64,000 nt of DNA from JAAZKA01 sp034926225. Its GTDB lineage: Bacteria > Bacillota > Clostridia > Oscillospirales > QAMX01. A program made the position numbers and the translations under genes. The stretch is taken from NCBI GenBank assembly GCA_034926225.1, contig JAYFRF010000007.1, positions 62,001-126,000 on the forward strand, written 5' to 3'. The stretch's first letter is position 1; each line of letters starts with the position of its first letter. The notes below the pieces were generated by a model, which worked only from the letters and a program-made list of their open reading frames with translations, was not told the DNA's origin and did no database searches. Shown piece by piece: positions 49,837 through 59,328 of the stretch.

Positions 49837-50715
49837 TTATTGCACACCGATCTCATCGAGCAGCCCGCAAAGCGCGTGGTACTGCGCCGTGTAAGCCTCG
49901 ATACCGTTTTTATAAATGCCTTCTTCTACGGTCTTTTCTTCCACAGTCGTTTCCAGACTCTTCAAGCTGTCAAACACGCGCAAATGCGGTTCCATCGTCA
50001 AGAATCCGTCGTAACCGGAACCTTTGAGCATGGTAAGGACTTCCCGGAGCTTTCCCTCGCCGGTTCCCGCCAGCACGACCATGTGATCGGCATAGCGCGC
50101 GTCCTTGACGTGGACGTAACGGATCCACGGCGCGAGCAGCCGATAACATTCGACGGTATCCTCGTCGCACTGGACGAAATTCGCGAAATCATACGCGCAG
50201 ATCAGCGTCGAGTTGCCCATTGCGCGCATCAGCAGCATGCAGCGGCGTCCGGTGTCACCGAAAATGCCCTTTTCGTTCTCATGCATCGGTATCACGCCGT
50301 ACTGCTCGCAAATCGCAATGAATTTGCGCATTTTCGCGACAACAACATCATAATACTTCCCGGGATCCTCTCCTTTTGGCATATAGAACGAGAACAGGCG
50401 GATATAACGGCAGTTCAGCACCTTCGCGATACGGCAGAGTGTTTCAAGCTCCCCGCATTGCCGCGCAAAGCCTTCCTCGTCGCCGATATCGATCTTCCCG
50501 ATCGGGCTGCCGAGAGAAGACACGCTGAGGGCGTACTTGTCAAGCATCGGCTTGATGTAGCTTTTCGCCTCGTCCTCCGTGAAGGTGACGATGGAACGGC
50601 CGTCAATCGCGCGAATGCAGAGATACTTCATTCCGAGCGACGAAACCGTGCGAAGCTGGGTTTCAAAATCCTTTGCGGCCTCATCCGCAAAGCCGGAGAT
50701 CATTTCTTTACGCAC
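49837..50715 (-). CDS. Sugar phosphate isomerase/epimerase-like TIM barrel
   Basis: A 292-residue AP-endonuclease-2-type barrel. MISGFADEAAKDFETQLRTV, KYLCIRAIDGRSI, YIRLFSFYMPKGED, GVIPMHENEKGIFGD, CAYDFANFVQ, YVHVKDARYAD and FLTMEPHL are strand ends that would hold the metal (Glu, Asp, His, Glu). The start is GTG at 50715, 7 nt after AAGGAGGA. It starts only 22 bp past potD on the same strand, so it is probably co-transcribed with the transporter and may process an imported compound. Confidence 0.87.
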   Translation of the reverse strand: MRKEMISGFADEAAKDFETQLRTVSSLGMKYLCIRAIDGRSIVTFTEDEAKSYIKPMLDKYALSVSSLGSPIGKIDIGDEEGFARQCGELETLCRIAKVLNCRYIRLFSFYMPKGEDPGKYYDVVVAKMRKFIAICEQYGVIPMHENEKGIFGDTGRRCMLLMRAMGNSTLICAYDFANFVQCDEDTVECYRLLAPWIRYVHVKDARYADHMVVLAGTGEGKLREVLTMLKGSGYDGFLTMEPHLRVFDSLKSLETTVEEKTVEEGIYKNGIEAYTAQYHALCGLLDEIGVQ

Positions 50716-50737
50716 TGTAATATCCTCCTTTTACTGT

Positions 50738-51793
50738 TTAAGAGGCGATAATCTGCGTCCAGATCGCGTCATACACCTTTGTATACTCTAAAAGATCGAC
50801 ATATACCTCGCACTTTTCGTAGATATCGTCACTCGGGTACTGCACAGGATCGCTCTTGATTTCCTCCGGCAGCGCAGCGTAGACTTCCTTCTGAGGTGTC
50901 GAATAATTAATGTACGCCCGGTTCATCTCGGCGACATCTGTGCGGCACATGAAGTTGATGAACTTCTCCGCCGCGTCCTTATTCTTAGAGCTTTTCAGGA
51001 TGCACATATTATCAAACCAGATATTGGAGCCTTCCTCCGGTACGGTATACGCGAGGTTCTCGTTTTTCTCCATGATCGTCGCCGCGTCGCCGGAGTACAT
51101 GACAGCCATGATTGCCTCTCCCGCGATCATCTGATCTTTCATCTGGTCGCCCGCGTAGGAAAGCACTAAGGGTTTCTGCTCGATAAGCTTCGCCTTTGCC
51201 GCGTCAAGCTCCGCGTCCGTCGTCGAGTTCATCGAGTACCCGAGATACTTTAGTGTCAGTCCGATCGAGTCCCGCATCGAGTCCCACATCAGAATCTCAC
51301 GCGCATACTGCGGATCCCACAGAGCGCTCCAGCTCGTTACCGGCTCGGATACCCGCGTCGTATCGTAAACGATGCCGAGGGTTCCCCACATATACGGCAC
51401 CGAATACCGGTTCCCGGGGTCGAAGTCCAGATTCTTATACTTACTGTCAATCAGTTCGAAATTCGGAACGTTATCGTAATTGATCTCCGCGAGCAGATCC
51501 TCGCGGATGAGCTTTTCAATGATATAGTCGGACGGGAAAATCACGTCGTACGAGGACGAGCCGCCGGAGGTGATCTTCGTGTACATGTCCTCGTTCTGCT
51601 CGTACATGTCGTAGACGACCTTGATACCGGTTTCCTGCTCAAACAGCTCGATGACGCCCTCGCCGATGTAATCGCCCCAGTTATAGACATACAGCGTGGT
51701 CTGCGCCGGTTCCTTGGAGCAGCCCGAAAGAACCACCGTAAGAAGCATCATGCACGCAAGACTTAAAGTAAAAACCTTTTTCAACCCTAACAT
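50738..51793 (-). CDS. potD: ABC transporter substrate-binding lipoprotein, PotD-like
   Basis: A 351-residue extracytoplasmic solute-binding protein. A lipobox (TVVLSGC) ends the signal peptide. LYVYNWGDYIGEGVIELFEQ and VVYDMYEQNEDMYTKI are the PotD/PotF opening, and YDVIFPSDYIIEKLI and SVPYMWGTLGIVYD are standard binding-protein blocks. It would deliver spermidine or putrescine to PotABC; the polyamine is assumed from the family. ATG 51793 follows AAAGG. It is the last transport gene of potABCD. Confidence 0.92.
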   Translation of the reverse strand: MLGLKKVFTLSLACMMLLTVVLSGCSKEPAQTTLYVYNWGDYIGEGVIELFEQETGIKVVYDMYEQNEDMYTKITSGGSSSYDVIFPSDYIIEKLIREDLLAEINYDNVPNFELIDSKYKNLDFDPGNRYSVPYMWGTLGIVYDTTRVSEPVTSWSALWDPQYAREILMWDSMRDSIGLTLKYLGYSMNSTTDAELDAAKAKLIEQKPLVLSYAGDQMKDQMIAGEAIMAVMYSGDAATIMEKNENLAYTVPEEGSNIWFDNMCILKSSKNKDAAEKFINFMCRTDVAEMNRAYINYSTPQKEVYAALPEEIKSDPVQYPSDDIYEKCEVYVDLLEYTKVYDAIWTQIIAS

Positions 51794-51821
51794 CACAAAC
51801 CTTTCTTATCTGACAATTATT

Positions 51822-52646
51822 TTATCTCGAAGAAGAGCGCGCCCGCGCCGAAACCGACCGCTCGTCGCTTCCCTTCTGATCCTTTGAGGAGCGCAGATTG
51901 ATGATTAAGAGCAGCGTCAGCACCGTAATAAACATCAGCGCCGACAATGCGTTGATCTCCGGCTTGATCCCGCGGCGCGCCATCGAATAGATCACGATGG
52001 ACAGCGTAGATACGCCGGAGCCTGTCGTAAAGAACGAAATCACAAAGTCGTCTATACTCATCGTAAACGCAAGCAGGAAGCCTGTGACGATACCGGGGCT
52101 GATCTCCGGCAGCACCGCCTTGAAGAATGCCCTCACCGGCGGCGCGCCCAGGTCCTGGGCCGCTTCGTACAGATTGGGGTCGAGCTGCCGCAGCTTCGGC
52201 ATGACTGAGAAAATCACGTACGGGATATTGAAGGTGACATGCGCGATCAAAAGCGACAGATAGCCGAGCTTGATGCCGATGACCGTGAAGATCAAAAGCA
52301 GCGACACGCCCGTGACGATATCCGCGTTCAGCATCGGCAGGTACGTGACGTTCATGTAGAGCTTCTTCATCTTCCTCCGCATCGCCTGGATGCCGATGGC
52401 CGCCATCGTACCGATGATAACCGCGATGACGCTCGACAGCACCGCGATCGTCAGCGTCGTCGTCAGCGCGCCCACGATTTCGGTATCCCGGAACAGCTCT
52501 TGATACCAGTCGAAGGTAAAGCCGCCCCATTTGGCGCGCGATTTTTCCGAATTGAACGAAAAAGCGATCAAAACAACGATCGGCGCGTACAAAAACAGGA
52601 AGATCAGCACGCTATAGACGTAGGAAAAACGCTTGAGGAATTTCAT
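51822..52646 (-). CDS. potC: ABC transporter permease, PotC-like
   Basis: A 274-residue permease with six membrane helices. The EAA-type loop ELDPNLYEAAQDLGAPPVR-like segment (DPNLYEAAQDLGAPPVRAFF) contacts the ATPase, and SFNSEKSRAKWGGFTFDWY is the periplasmic-loop block of PotC. It pairs with PotB. The gene starts 4 bp inside the end of potB, indicating translational coupling. Confidence 0.94.
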   Translation of the reverse strand: MKFLKRFSYVYSVLIFLFLYAPIVVLIAFSFNSEKSRAKWGGFTFDWYQELFRDTEIVGALTTTLTIAVLSSVIAVIIGTMAAIGIQAMRRKMKKLYMNVTYLPMLNADIVTGVSLLLIFTVIGIKLGYLSLLIAHVTFNIPYVIFSVMPKLRQLDPNLYEAAQDLGAPPVRAFFKAVLPEISPGIVTGFLLAFTMSIDDFVISFFTTGSGVSTLSIVIYSMARRGIKPEINALSALMFITVLTLLLIINLRSSKDQKGSDERSVSARARSSSR

Positions 52647-53491
52647 AAGAGCTGTCCCCCTTCCTCTTTATCCTTCTCGTAGGAGGAGGTCAGGTTCATC
52701 GCGAGTAAAATCAGCACCATGATGATCACGCTCATCGCGGAACCGAATCCCCAGTTGCCGGTACTCTTGAACTGTTTCTCGATCAGGTCGCCGATCAGGG
52801 TGTTCTGGCCGCCGCCGAGGAGCTTGGAGATCACGAACGTCGTGACCGCCGGCATAAAGGTCATCGTGATGCCGGACGCCACCCCTCCTAGGGACAGCGG
52901 AAAGGTGACCTTGCGGAACACTTTCCAGTTATTCGCACCGAGATCCTCGGCCGCTTCGACGACCGAGTGATCGATCTTGATCAACACATTGTAGATCGGC
53001 AGGATCATAAACGGCAGGAAGTTATAGACATTGCCCAGCACCACCGCCCACTGCGTGTACATGATGTTCCATGTCGGCAGTCCCAGCGCCTCAAGCGCCG
53101 TATTGATGATGCCGGTTTTCTCCAGAAGCGACATCCACGCATAGGTACGCAGCAGGAAGTTCATCCACATCGGCAGTACAAACAGTACCGACAGCACCGC
53201 GCGTACCCGCGGGCGCAGGTTCGACAGGATATACGCCATCGGGTAGCCTAAAAGCAGGCAGATCGCCGTGCTGATGATGGCAATGTAGACGGAGCGCCAT
53301 AGTACCATTAAGTAGACAGGGTTCTCTGCGTCAAAAAAGGTTTTAAAATTCTCTAATGTAAACGATATGCCGTCCTTCGGATTCGTGCAGAAGCTGTACA
53401 GGACGATCAGCACAAGCGGCGCGGCGATAAATATGACCGCGTACACGCCGTACGGCAAAGCTAAAAGCGACGTCAGCTTCTTCCTACGCAT
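52643..53491 (-). CDS. potB: ABC transporter permease, PotB-like
   Basis: A 282-residue permease with six membrane helices, opening with a hydrophobic segment ending FIAAPLVLIVLYSFCTNP. VVEAAEDLGANNWKVFRKVT is the ATPase-contact loop. MWMNFLLRTYAWMSLLEKTG is typical of PotB. It overlaps potA by 8 bp and potC by 4 bp. Confidence 0.94.
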   Translation of the reverse strand: MRRKKLTSLLALPYGVYAVIFIAAPLVLIVLYSFCTNPKDGISFTLENFKTFFDAENPVYLMVLWRSVYIAIISTAICLLLGYPMAYILSNLRPRVRAVLSVLFVLPMWMNFLLRTYAWMSLLEKTGIINTALEALGLPTWNIMYTQWAVVLGNVYNFLPFMILPIYNVLIKIDHSVVEAAEDLGANNWKVFRKVTFPLSLGGVASGITMTFMPAVTTFVISKLLGGGQNTLIGDLIEKQFKSTGNWGFGSAMSVIIMVLILLAMNLTSSYEKDKEEGGQLL

Positions 53492-54569
53492 CCTCTTCGC
53501 CTTTCCCGCTATCGGCGGCAGCCGGACGCTCCTCAGACTTCTTCATGACGTGAATCGCGTCGGGCGTCATCAGAAGAGATACCTCCCGCCCGACCTCCTG
53601 GTTGTCCGTGGACTGCACCGTAAATGCAAACTCCGGCGTACGGATGACCATCTCGTAGTGCACGCCTTTGAAGATCGATGACTCGACAACGCCGGGAAGC
53701 TGCCCCGCGCCGGGAGAGAGGATGTCCACGTCCTCGGGACGCACCACGACCTCGACCGCCTCGCCCGGCGTAAACCCTGCGTCGAGGCATTCAAAGCCCG
53801 CGCCGGCAAACCGGACGAAGAAATCGCGCTCCATCACTGCCGGGATGATATTCGACTCGCCGATAAAATCGGCGACAAACGCGTTCTGGGGTTCATTATA
53901 TATATCAGTCGGCGAACCGATCTGCTGAATCTCGCCATGGTTCATAACGACGATCGTGTCGGACATCGTTAAGGCTTCCTCCTGATCGTGCGTCACGTAC
54001 ACAAAGGTGATCCCGAGATGTTGCTGGATCTTTTTGAGCTCGATCTGCATCTCCTTGCGAAGCTTTAAATCCAGCGCCCCCAGTGGCTCGTCTAAAAGCA
54101 GCACCTTCGGATGCAGTACAAGCGCGCGGGCAATCGCCACACGCTGCTGCTCGCCGCCGGACAGCGACGTCACCGTTCGGTGATCGTACCCGCGCAGATT
54201 GACAAGCTCCAGCATTTCGCCGACTCTCTTTTTCGTCTCCGTCTCCGGTGTTTTTCGCAGCCGAAGTCCGAAAGCGATATTCTCAAACACATCCAGGTGG
54301 GTAAACAACGCGTATTTCTGAAATACCGTATTGACCTGCCGTCGGTAAGGCGGCATAACGGTGATATCGGCGCCGTCAAAGAAGATCTTGCCCGACGTCG
54401 GCGATGCAAACCCGCCTATGATTCTTAATGTTGTGGTTTTACCACATCCGCTCGGCCCCAGCATCGTCAGGAATTCTCTGTCCCGAATCGATAGATTCAG
54501 GTTCGGAAGAACCTGTGTCCCACCGATGTACATAGCGATGTTTTCAAGCCTTATGAGCTCTTTCGACAT
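53484..54569 (-). CDS. potA: Polyamine-type ABC transporter ATPase, PotA-like
   Basis: A 361-residue ATPase with Walker A GPSGCGKTT (residues 38-46), signature SLSGGEQQRVAIARA, Walker B LLLDEPLGALD and switch region YVTHDQEEALTMSD. A C-terminal TOBE domain (about 290-345) completes the PotA type. It powers uptake by PotBCD. The start ATG 54569 follows GGGCGGG. A leader of about 100 nt separates it from the promoter. Confidence 0.95.
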   Translation of the reverse strand: MSKELIRLENIAMYIGGTQVLPNLNLSIRDREFLTMLGPSGCGKTTTLRIIGGFASPTSGKIFFDGADITVMPPYRRQVNTVFQKYALFTHLDVFENIAFGLRLRKTPETETKKRVGEMLELVNLRGYDHRTVTSLSGGEQQRVAIARALVLHPKVLLLDEPLGALDLKLRKEMQIELKKIQQHLGITFVYVTHDQEEALTMSDTIVVMNHGEIQQIGSPTDIYNEPQNAFVADFIGESNIIPAVMERDFFVRFAGAGFECLDAGFTPGEAVEVVVRPEDVDILSPGAGQLPGVVESSIFKGVHYEMVIRTPEFAFTVQSTDNQEVGREVSLLMTPDAIHVMKKSEERPAAADSGKGEEDA

Positions 54570-54599
54570 GTATCAACCCGCCCTTCACGCGCTTTTTTA

Positions 54600-54621
54600 G
54601 CGGGACTATAGACTATCCCGC
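54600..54621 (-). promoter_or_regulatory. Stem-loop in the potABCD leader
   Basis: GCGGGA/TCCCGC six-bp stem with a 10-nt loop, about 30 nt before the potA start. There is no U run, so it is not a terminator. Role unknown. Confidence 0.35.
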
Positions 54622-54680
54622 AACATACGAAAGGACACCGCAAGGGGTTTTATAACCGCCGCCCGCAATATCCTGCGCAT

Positions 54681-54708
54681 ATCATATCATATTTACGTGA
54701 AATGTCAA
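54681..54708 (-). promoter_or_regulatory. Sigma-A promoter of potABCD
   Basis: Reverse strand TTGACA (54703-54708), 16 bp, TATGAT (54681-54686). Confidence 0.65.
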
Positions 54709-54801
54709 GCCTTTTCGCGTATATCTTTCATATTTTCAGTATCTTTCAACAAAACTGCCGAAATCCTCCCGAAACCTCGCGTTTTCTCCGATATCCTTTC
54801 A

Positions 54802-55791
54802 TTATCCTGTGACGAATTCCACACCTTTCTCCGTGATACGCACCCCGAATTCCGCCGCTAAAGGCACCTCTTTTACGCAAAAGCTCCGTCCTTTTAAATA
54901 CCCTAAAGCCCCTTCGCTGTTCTGAAACCGAAACGATGTCCGATACGAGTACAGCGCCTGCCAGGTTTTCCCATACATGCGGTTCTGCGCATTCGTCCCG
55001 TATTTCCCGTCGCCGAGCAGAGGATGCCCCACCGCCGCAAGCTGCGCGCGGATCTGATGCGTCCTTCCTGTGATCAACCGGCATTCCAGCAGCGACAGCT
55101 CGCCGCGCTCGGCGATCACGCGGTATTCCGTAATAGCCGTCCTCGCATCCTCCCTAAGGCTATTTTCCACAAACACGCGCTTTTCCCGCATATCACGCCG
55201 CAAAAAGTTTTCAAGCCGTCCCTGCCGTTTCTCCATTCTCCCATGCACGACGCACAGATACCGCTTCTCGACCTCCCGATTCCGGATATGCTCGTTCATC
55301 TCCCGAAGCGACTGCGCATTCTTCGCCGCGATCACAATACCCCCCGTATTCCGGTCGATCCGGTTGCACAGGCTAGGTGCGAAGGCGTTTTCCGTCTCCG
55401 GATCCCACTCCCCCTTCGCCTTCAGATAGCTCTGAATCCGCCCGATCAGCGTATCCGTTTCCCGGCCCTCGTCGTCCGGGTGCGTAAGCATCCCCTGCGG
55501 CTTATCTGCAAGCAGGATATTCTCATCCTCATACACCACGTTGATCTCGGGCGGCGCGTCGGCCTCCCGCTTCTCCGTGTATTCCGCGAGACGCTCCTCG
55601 TAAACGTACACGTTGACTAGGTCTCCCTCGGTAAGCCTTTGCGACGGTTCCGCGCGCTTACCGTTGACCTTGACGCGCTTTTGACGGACAAGCTTCTGTA
55701 TCAGCGACGCGCCGAGTCCGGGGCAGGCCTTCGAAAGAAAGCTGTCAAGGCGCTGATTTGCGTCATTTATACGGATCGTATATTCTCTCAT
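54802..55791 (-). CDS. Pseudouridine synthase, RluA family with S4 domain
   Basis: A 329-residue RNA-modifying enzyme. An S4 RNA-binding domain (QRLDSFLSKACPGLGASLIQ, RVKVNGKRAEPSQRL) at residues 12-60 leads into the synthase domain, whose catalytic motif is NRIDRNTGG (Asp in RID). VVHGRMEKRQG, LLECRLITGRTHQIRAQLAA and HPLLGDGKYG are later family motifs. It isomerises uridine in rRNA or tRNA; the site (RluC, RluD or other) is not readable. The catalytic motif has N in place of the usual H. Confidence 0.92.
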   Translation of the reverse strand: MREYTIRINDANQRLDSFLSKACPGLGASLIQKLVRQKRVKVNGKRAEPSQRLTEGDLVNVYVYEERLAEYTEKREADAPPEINVVYEDENILLADKPQGMLTHPDDEGRETDTLIGRIQSYLKAKGEWDPETENAFAPSLCNRIDRNTGGIVIAAKNAQSLREMNEHIRNREVEKRYLCVVHGRMEKRQGRLENFLRRDMREKRVFVENSLREDARTAITEYRVIAERGELSLLECRLITGRTHQIRAQLAAVGHPLLGDGKYGTNAQNRMYGKTWQALYSYRTSFRFQNSEGALGYLKGRSFCVKEVPLAAEFGVRITEKGVEFVTG

Positions 55792-55859
55792 GGCTTTGTT
55801 CTCTCATTTCTGACTTTTATCCCGCTTAACACGTCGGCTTCGTAAATGTGTTTTTTATC

Positions 55860-55888
55860 TTGACCCGTTCGGCAATCGGTGGTACAAT
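55860..55888 (+). promoter_or_regulatory. Sigma-A promoter of the SLH/beta-propeller genes
   Basis: TTGACC (55860-55865), 17 bp, TACAAT (55883-55888). Confidence 0.7.
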
Positions 55889-55939
55889 AGATTTATCTTA
55901 TATTTCTCCAATTCTGCCGATTTTACGGAGGTGCTCCCC

Positions 55940-57337
55940 ATGAAAAAAATCGCCCGGCTCCTCGCTTTTTTACTATGTCTCGCGATACTGCTGCCGACCG
56001 CCTTCGCGGACGACGCGGACATCAATGCGATACCCGCCTCGGAGGATGCCCCGGCAGAGGTTATTCTCACGGAGGAAACCTCCGAATCCCCGGAGCCTGC
56101 TCCCGGCGAGAGCCGTCACCCCGACGAGCTTGCCCGACTGATCTGCTGCGGCTTCTTTACCGGCAGCGATAAGGGCCTTGAGCTTGACCGCGCGCTCACG
56201 CGCTCCGAGGCCGCCGTTCTCGTCGTCCGCGTCATGGGCGCGGCATACGATCTTCCGGAATCGTCTATGCCTTTTACCGACGTCGCTGAATGGGCTGCTC
56301 CCTATGTGTCCTATCTCTATAACACCGGCGCCGTTCGCGGCGTTTCCGATACGCTCTACGGCGCGAACGACCCCGTCACTGCGCAGCAGTTTTATACCAT
56401 GCTCCTGCGCACACTTGGCTACTCCGACGCAAACGGCGACTTCACCTACGCTGCCGCGCTCGACTTCGCCTCAACTCTCGGTCTGATCGACGACACAGAC
56501 GCCGCCCGCGTAGAGACCGCCTTCGTTCGCGACGACGCCGCCTTCGCCTGCGCCCGCGCGCTTTGCACGACACCTAAGGGGGGTAAAACCGCCTATGCCT
56601 TCACACGTGCCGAGCGCATCGAGAACTCTTACACCGATATCGCAGCTGAAATTATAACCGGTACGAACAAAATCTACGATTTGCTCACCGCGTCCTCCGC
56701 CGCTGTCTCCGCGCTCTCAAGTTATACACTCTCCCAATCCGGCACTTATAAAATGACCGGTAAGACCGTCAATATCCGTGATACCATCCAATGTGACGCC
56801 CGCATCCTGCCCGGCAGCGGCGCAGCCTTCTATACGCTCGACATCGTCGACCGCAGCACCGGCGAAACTGTCCTCGACCGCTCAATCCGCGCCTTCGTCA
56901 CTGATAAACTGCTGGCCATCTACAGTGACGATGCCGCAGGCTGGGATTCCGCTGAGTTACCCGAAACGCTTGCCGATCACTATGTCGGCGTCTACAACCG
57001 GCTCTTTGGACCCGATCTCATTTACTGCACCAACTTCGACTACACCGAAAAGGATGGCGTCGCCACCCTTTCGGGCTTTCAGTACCGCTTCGAGCTGATG
57101 GCCGATATGACCTCCAACTTCGCCGGCAGCTACTATTTCGATATGCTGATCAAAATCGATCTGAAAACCATGCTGCCCCTCTCCATCGTCTGCTCCTATA
57201 AGGATACCTGGGAGAAGGACGGCGAACCGGTCGAGGTCGTCTATACCTGTGAGTATGCCCTCAAGGATATCAACCATACCACCCTACCGATGACCGATCA
57301 CGGCCTTGACGCATACTTAAAAGCTCTCGGCGAATGA
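55940..57337 (+). CDS. Exported S-layer homology (SLH) domain protein
   Basis: A 465-residue exported protein. A signal peptide (IARLLAFLLCLAILLPTAFA) is followed by two to three SLH repeats at about residues 50-210 (RALTRSEAAVLVVRVMGAAY, PFTDVAEWAAPYVSYLYNTG, AVRGVSDTLYGANDPVTAQQ). These bind pyruvylated wall polymers. The C-terminal 250 residues are a beta-rich domain with aromatic strands (YCTNFDYTEKDGVATLSGFQ) of unknown role. ATG 55940 follows ACGGAGG. A beta-propeller protein is encoded 23 bp downstream. Confidence 0.87.
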   Translation: MKKIARLLAFLLCLAILLPTAFADDADINAIPASEDAPAEVILTEETSESPEPAPGESRHPDELARLICCGFFTGSDKGLELDRALTRSEAAVLVVRVMGAAYDLPESSMPFTDVAEWAAPYVSYLYNTGAVRGVSDTLYGANDPVTAQQFYTMLLRTLGYSDANGDFTYAAALDFASTLGLIDDTDAARVETAFVRDDAAFACARALCTTPKGGKTAYAFTRAERIENSYTDIAAEIITGTNKIYDLLTASSAAVSALSSYTLSQSGTYKMTGKTVNIRDTIQCDARILPGSGAAFYTLDIVDRSTGETVLDRSIRAFVTDKLLAIYSDDAAGWDSAELPETLADHYVGVYNRLFGPDLIYCTNFDYTEKDGVATLSGFQYRFELMADMTSNFAGSYYFDMLIKIDLKTMLPLSIVCSYKDTWEKDGEPVEVVYTCEYALKDINHTTLPMTDHGLDAYLKALGE

Positions 57338-57360
57338 AATTCTGATACGGAGGATTTTAT

Positions 57361-59256
57361 ATGAAGACCTATCGGATTCCTTCCACATGCAGTCCGTTTG
57401 TCAACACGCCTCTCATACCTGCGGGCTGCATCCCCGATACCCGTGAGCCGCGTTATTGGTGTTCCACCTGGAACTCCAACGACGGCTGTGTTGGTGCGTT
57501 GGTAACACCGTCCGGCAGCTCGCATATATATCGCTTTGAAAAGCTTCCCGGATCCTACTGTGCCGGTTCCGGCTTTTACAGCGCCTGCATTGTCGATCCC
57601 GACACCCTCTGGCTCTCCGGTGACGCCGCACATCTTGCGCGGCTGACGCTTTCCACCGGCGCGGTCGAATGGTTCGATACCGGCGCGCCCGGCTCCCTTG
57701 TCTTTGCCGGAATGCAGTACGATCCCGCCACGGGGAAGCTCTGCTACTCCACCTTCACCCCTCCCTGCGAGACCACCGTCATGTTCGACACCCGCGCCTG
57801 CCGCACCAAGCGTATCGTTGAAAACGCCGGAAACTGGTCGACCTCCCATATCGGCTTTCCCAACGGCGACGGCACCTATTCCGTCGGCTTTTGCGACATG
57901 CCGACGCACACGACGACGCTTTTTTGCTGGAATCCGGCCGACGACAGCTTTACGCAGCGCATCGCCGTCTCCTCCGACCCGCATTCGAAGGTGTTGATCG
58001 ACGCGCGCGGCCTTGTGTATCTGCCGGGCGCCGGCTGGTACGACGGCAGACGGAATGCATTGGTCGACGGTCCCCGTCCAAGTGAGGAAAAAACGTGGTT
58101 TGTCGGCGATCAGGACGCCGCTTTCGGCGCCGACGCGACCGGTATCTACCGTTGGGACTACGCGACGGGCAGCGTCACCCGTCTGTTTACCGTCCCCGAC
58201 GGCTCTTCCATTATGACGGAGCGCCTCCCGAACGGCGGCTTCCTCTCGCTGACGATCTACGGTGAGCTGCTTCGGTTCGACGTGGACGGCTCCCTCCTGC
58301 TGAAGCGGAAGCTGAACAGCGACGCCGTCGGCGCGACGGACTGCCTTCTGCGTCTCCCGAACGGAGACCTGCTCGGCACGCCGTTCATCACCCAGCGCTT
58401 CTGGGTCATCGACGCCGCAACGGGCGTCGGACGCGATCTCGGCCGTGCCTCTCCCGGCGGCGGCGAAGTTCTGCAGGTCTGGACATCCGGCGGCAAGGCG
58501 TATATGGCGAGCTATACGGAAGGAGTGCTGACCGAGTACGACCCGGCTCTCGGCGGCAGCTTCCCGGAAAATCCCCGCGTCGTCGCCGCTCCGCCGGAAT
58601 CGATGCGTCCGGTCTGCGCGGCGCAGGACGGCACACGGCTTTTTTACATTTCGAATCACCACTACGGTCTTCTCGGATGCGAAGCCACGCGCTACGATAC
58701 CGCTACCGGTGAAGCGTTTTATCGCAGGGATCTGTTCTGTAAACATGCCGTCAGGAGTTTATTTTTCGATCCCGCGCTGCATCTCTTGCTCGGCGGCACA
58801 ACCTATGAAGCCGACTGCGGTACGGCTGTTCCGCAAAGCGATGAAAACTATCTCTTTTTAATGCATCCCGACACGCTCGAGATCACCGAAAAGCTGGTTT
58901 TACCGTCCGGTACACGGCGTGCGGACGTTCTCGGGCCGCTTTCCGGCACGATATACGCGGTGTTGCTGCATATCCCGGACGGATACCGCCTTGCGGCGGT
59001 CGACGCGGCAAACCTCTCGCACGGCCTGCTCCTGACCGCCGACTATCCCCACGGCATAGGGGAAGCGCGGTATACGGGTCGTCCCGGGTACTTCCTTGCG
59101 CGCGAAAGCGGCCGGCTCTCGCTGTATCACGCGGGTTTAGACGAACTTTCCTTTGTTAAAACCGTCTACAATGGCCATTTTACGCGTTTCTTCTGCGACA
59201 GCGCGTATGCTTACGTGTTGACTCCGCGTGAAATCCACGAAGTCCCGATTTTCTGA
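57361..59256 (+). CDS. Large beta-propeller-like protein, function unknown
   Basis: A 631-residue protein that I cannot assign to a named family. It has repeating beta-strand units with Asp-x-Ala-Thr-Gly turns (DPATGKLCYST, DYATGSVTRLF, DAATGVGRDLG, DTATGEAFYRR) and Leu-Pro-Asn-Gly loops (RLPNGGFLSL, RLPNGDLLGT) that fit a seven- or eight-bladed propeller. No signal peptide is present, so it is cytosolic. Several histidine and cysteine clusters occur (SNHHYGLLGCEATRYD). GGAGG precedes the ATG. It is co-transcribed with the SLH protein and ends at a strong terminator. Confidence 0.78.
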   Translation: MKTYRIPSTCSPFVNTPLIPAGCIPDTREPRYWCSTWNSNDGCVGALVTPSGSSHIYRFEKLPGSYCAGSGFYSACIVDPDTLWLSGDAAHLARLTLSTGAVEWFDTGAPGSLVFAGMQYDPATGKLCYSTFTPPCETTVMFDTRACRTKRIVENAGNWSTSHIGFPNGDGTYSVGFCDMPTHTTTLFCWNPADDSFTQRIAVSSDPHSKVLIDARGLVYLPGAGWYDGRRNALVDGPRPSEEKTWFVGDQDAAFGADATGIYRWDYATGSVTRLFTVPDGSSIMTERLPNGGFLSLTIYGELLRFDVDGSLLLKRKLNSDAVGATDCLLRLPNGDLLGTPFITQRFWVIDAATGVGRDLGRASPGGGEVLQVWTSGGKAYMASYTEGVLTEYDPALGGSFPENPRVVAAPPESMRPVCAAQDGTRLFYISNHHYGLLGCEATRYDTATGEAFYRRDLFCKHAVRSLFFDPALHLLLGGTTYEADCGTAVPQSDENYLFLMHPDTLEITEKLVLPSGTRRADVLGPLSGTIYAVLLHIPDGYRLAAVDAANLSHGLLLTADYPHGIGEARYTGRPGYFLARESGRLSLYHAGLDELSFVKTVYNGHFTRFFCDSAYAYVLTPREIHEVPIF

Positions 59257-59275
59257 ACATATTCCGTCATACAGT

Positions 59276-59328
59276 AAGGGCGAGGGTGATCATCATTCCG
59301 ATGACCACACCCCCGCCCTTCGTTTTTT
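59276..59328. terminator. Terminator of the SLH/propeller operon and of upp
   Basis: AAGGGCGAGGGTG pairs with CACCCCCGCCCTT around an inner ATCATC/GATGA stem, followed by a run of six T residues (59323-59328). Confidence 0.8.

Noticed and set aside
57298..58746. Reverse frame of 482 codons opposite the beta-propeller gene
   Set aside because: Arg/Gly/Ala-rich antisense reading without start signals. The forward frame has a ribosome site, operon context and regular propeller repeats.
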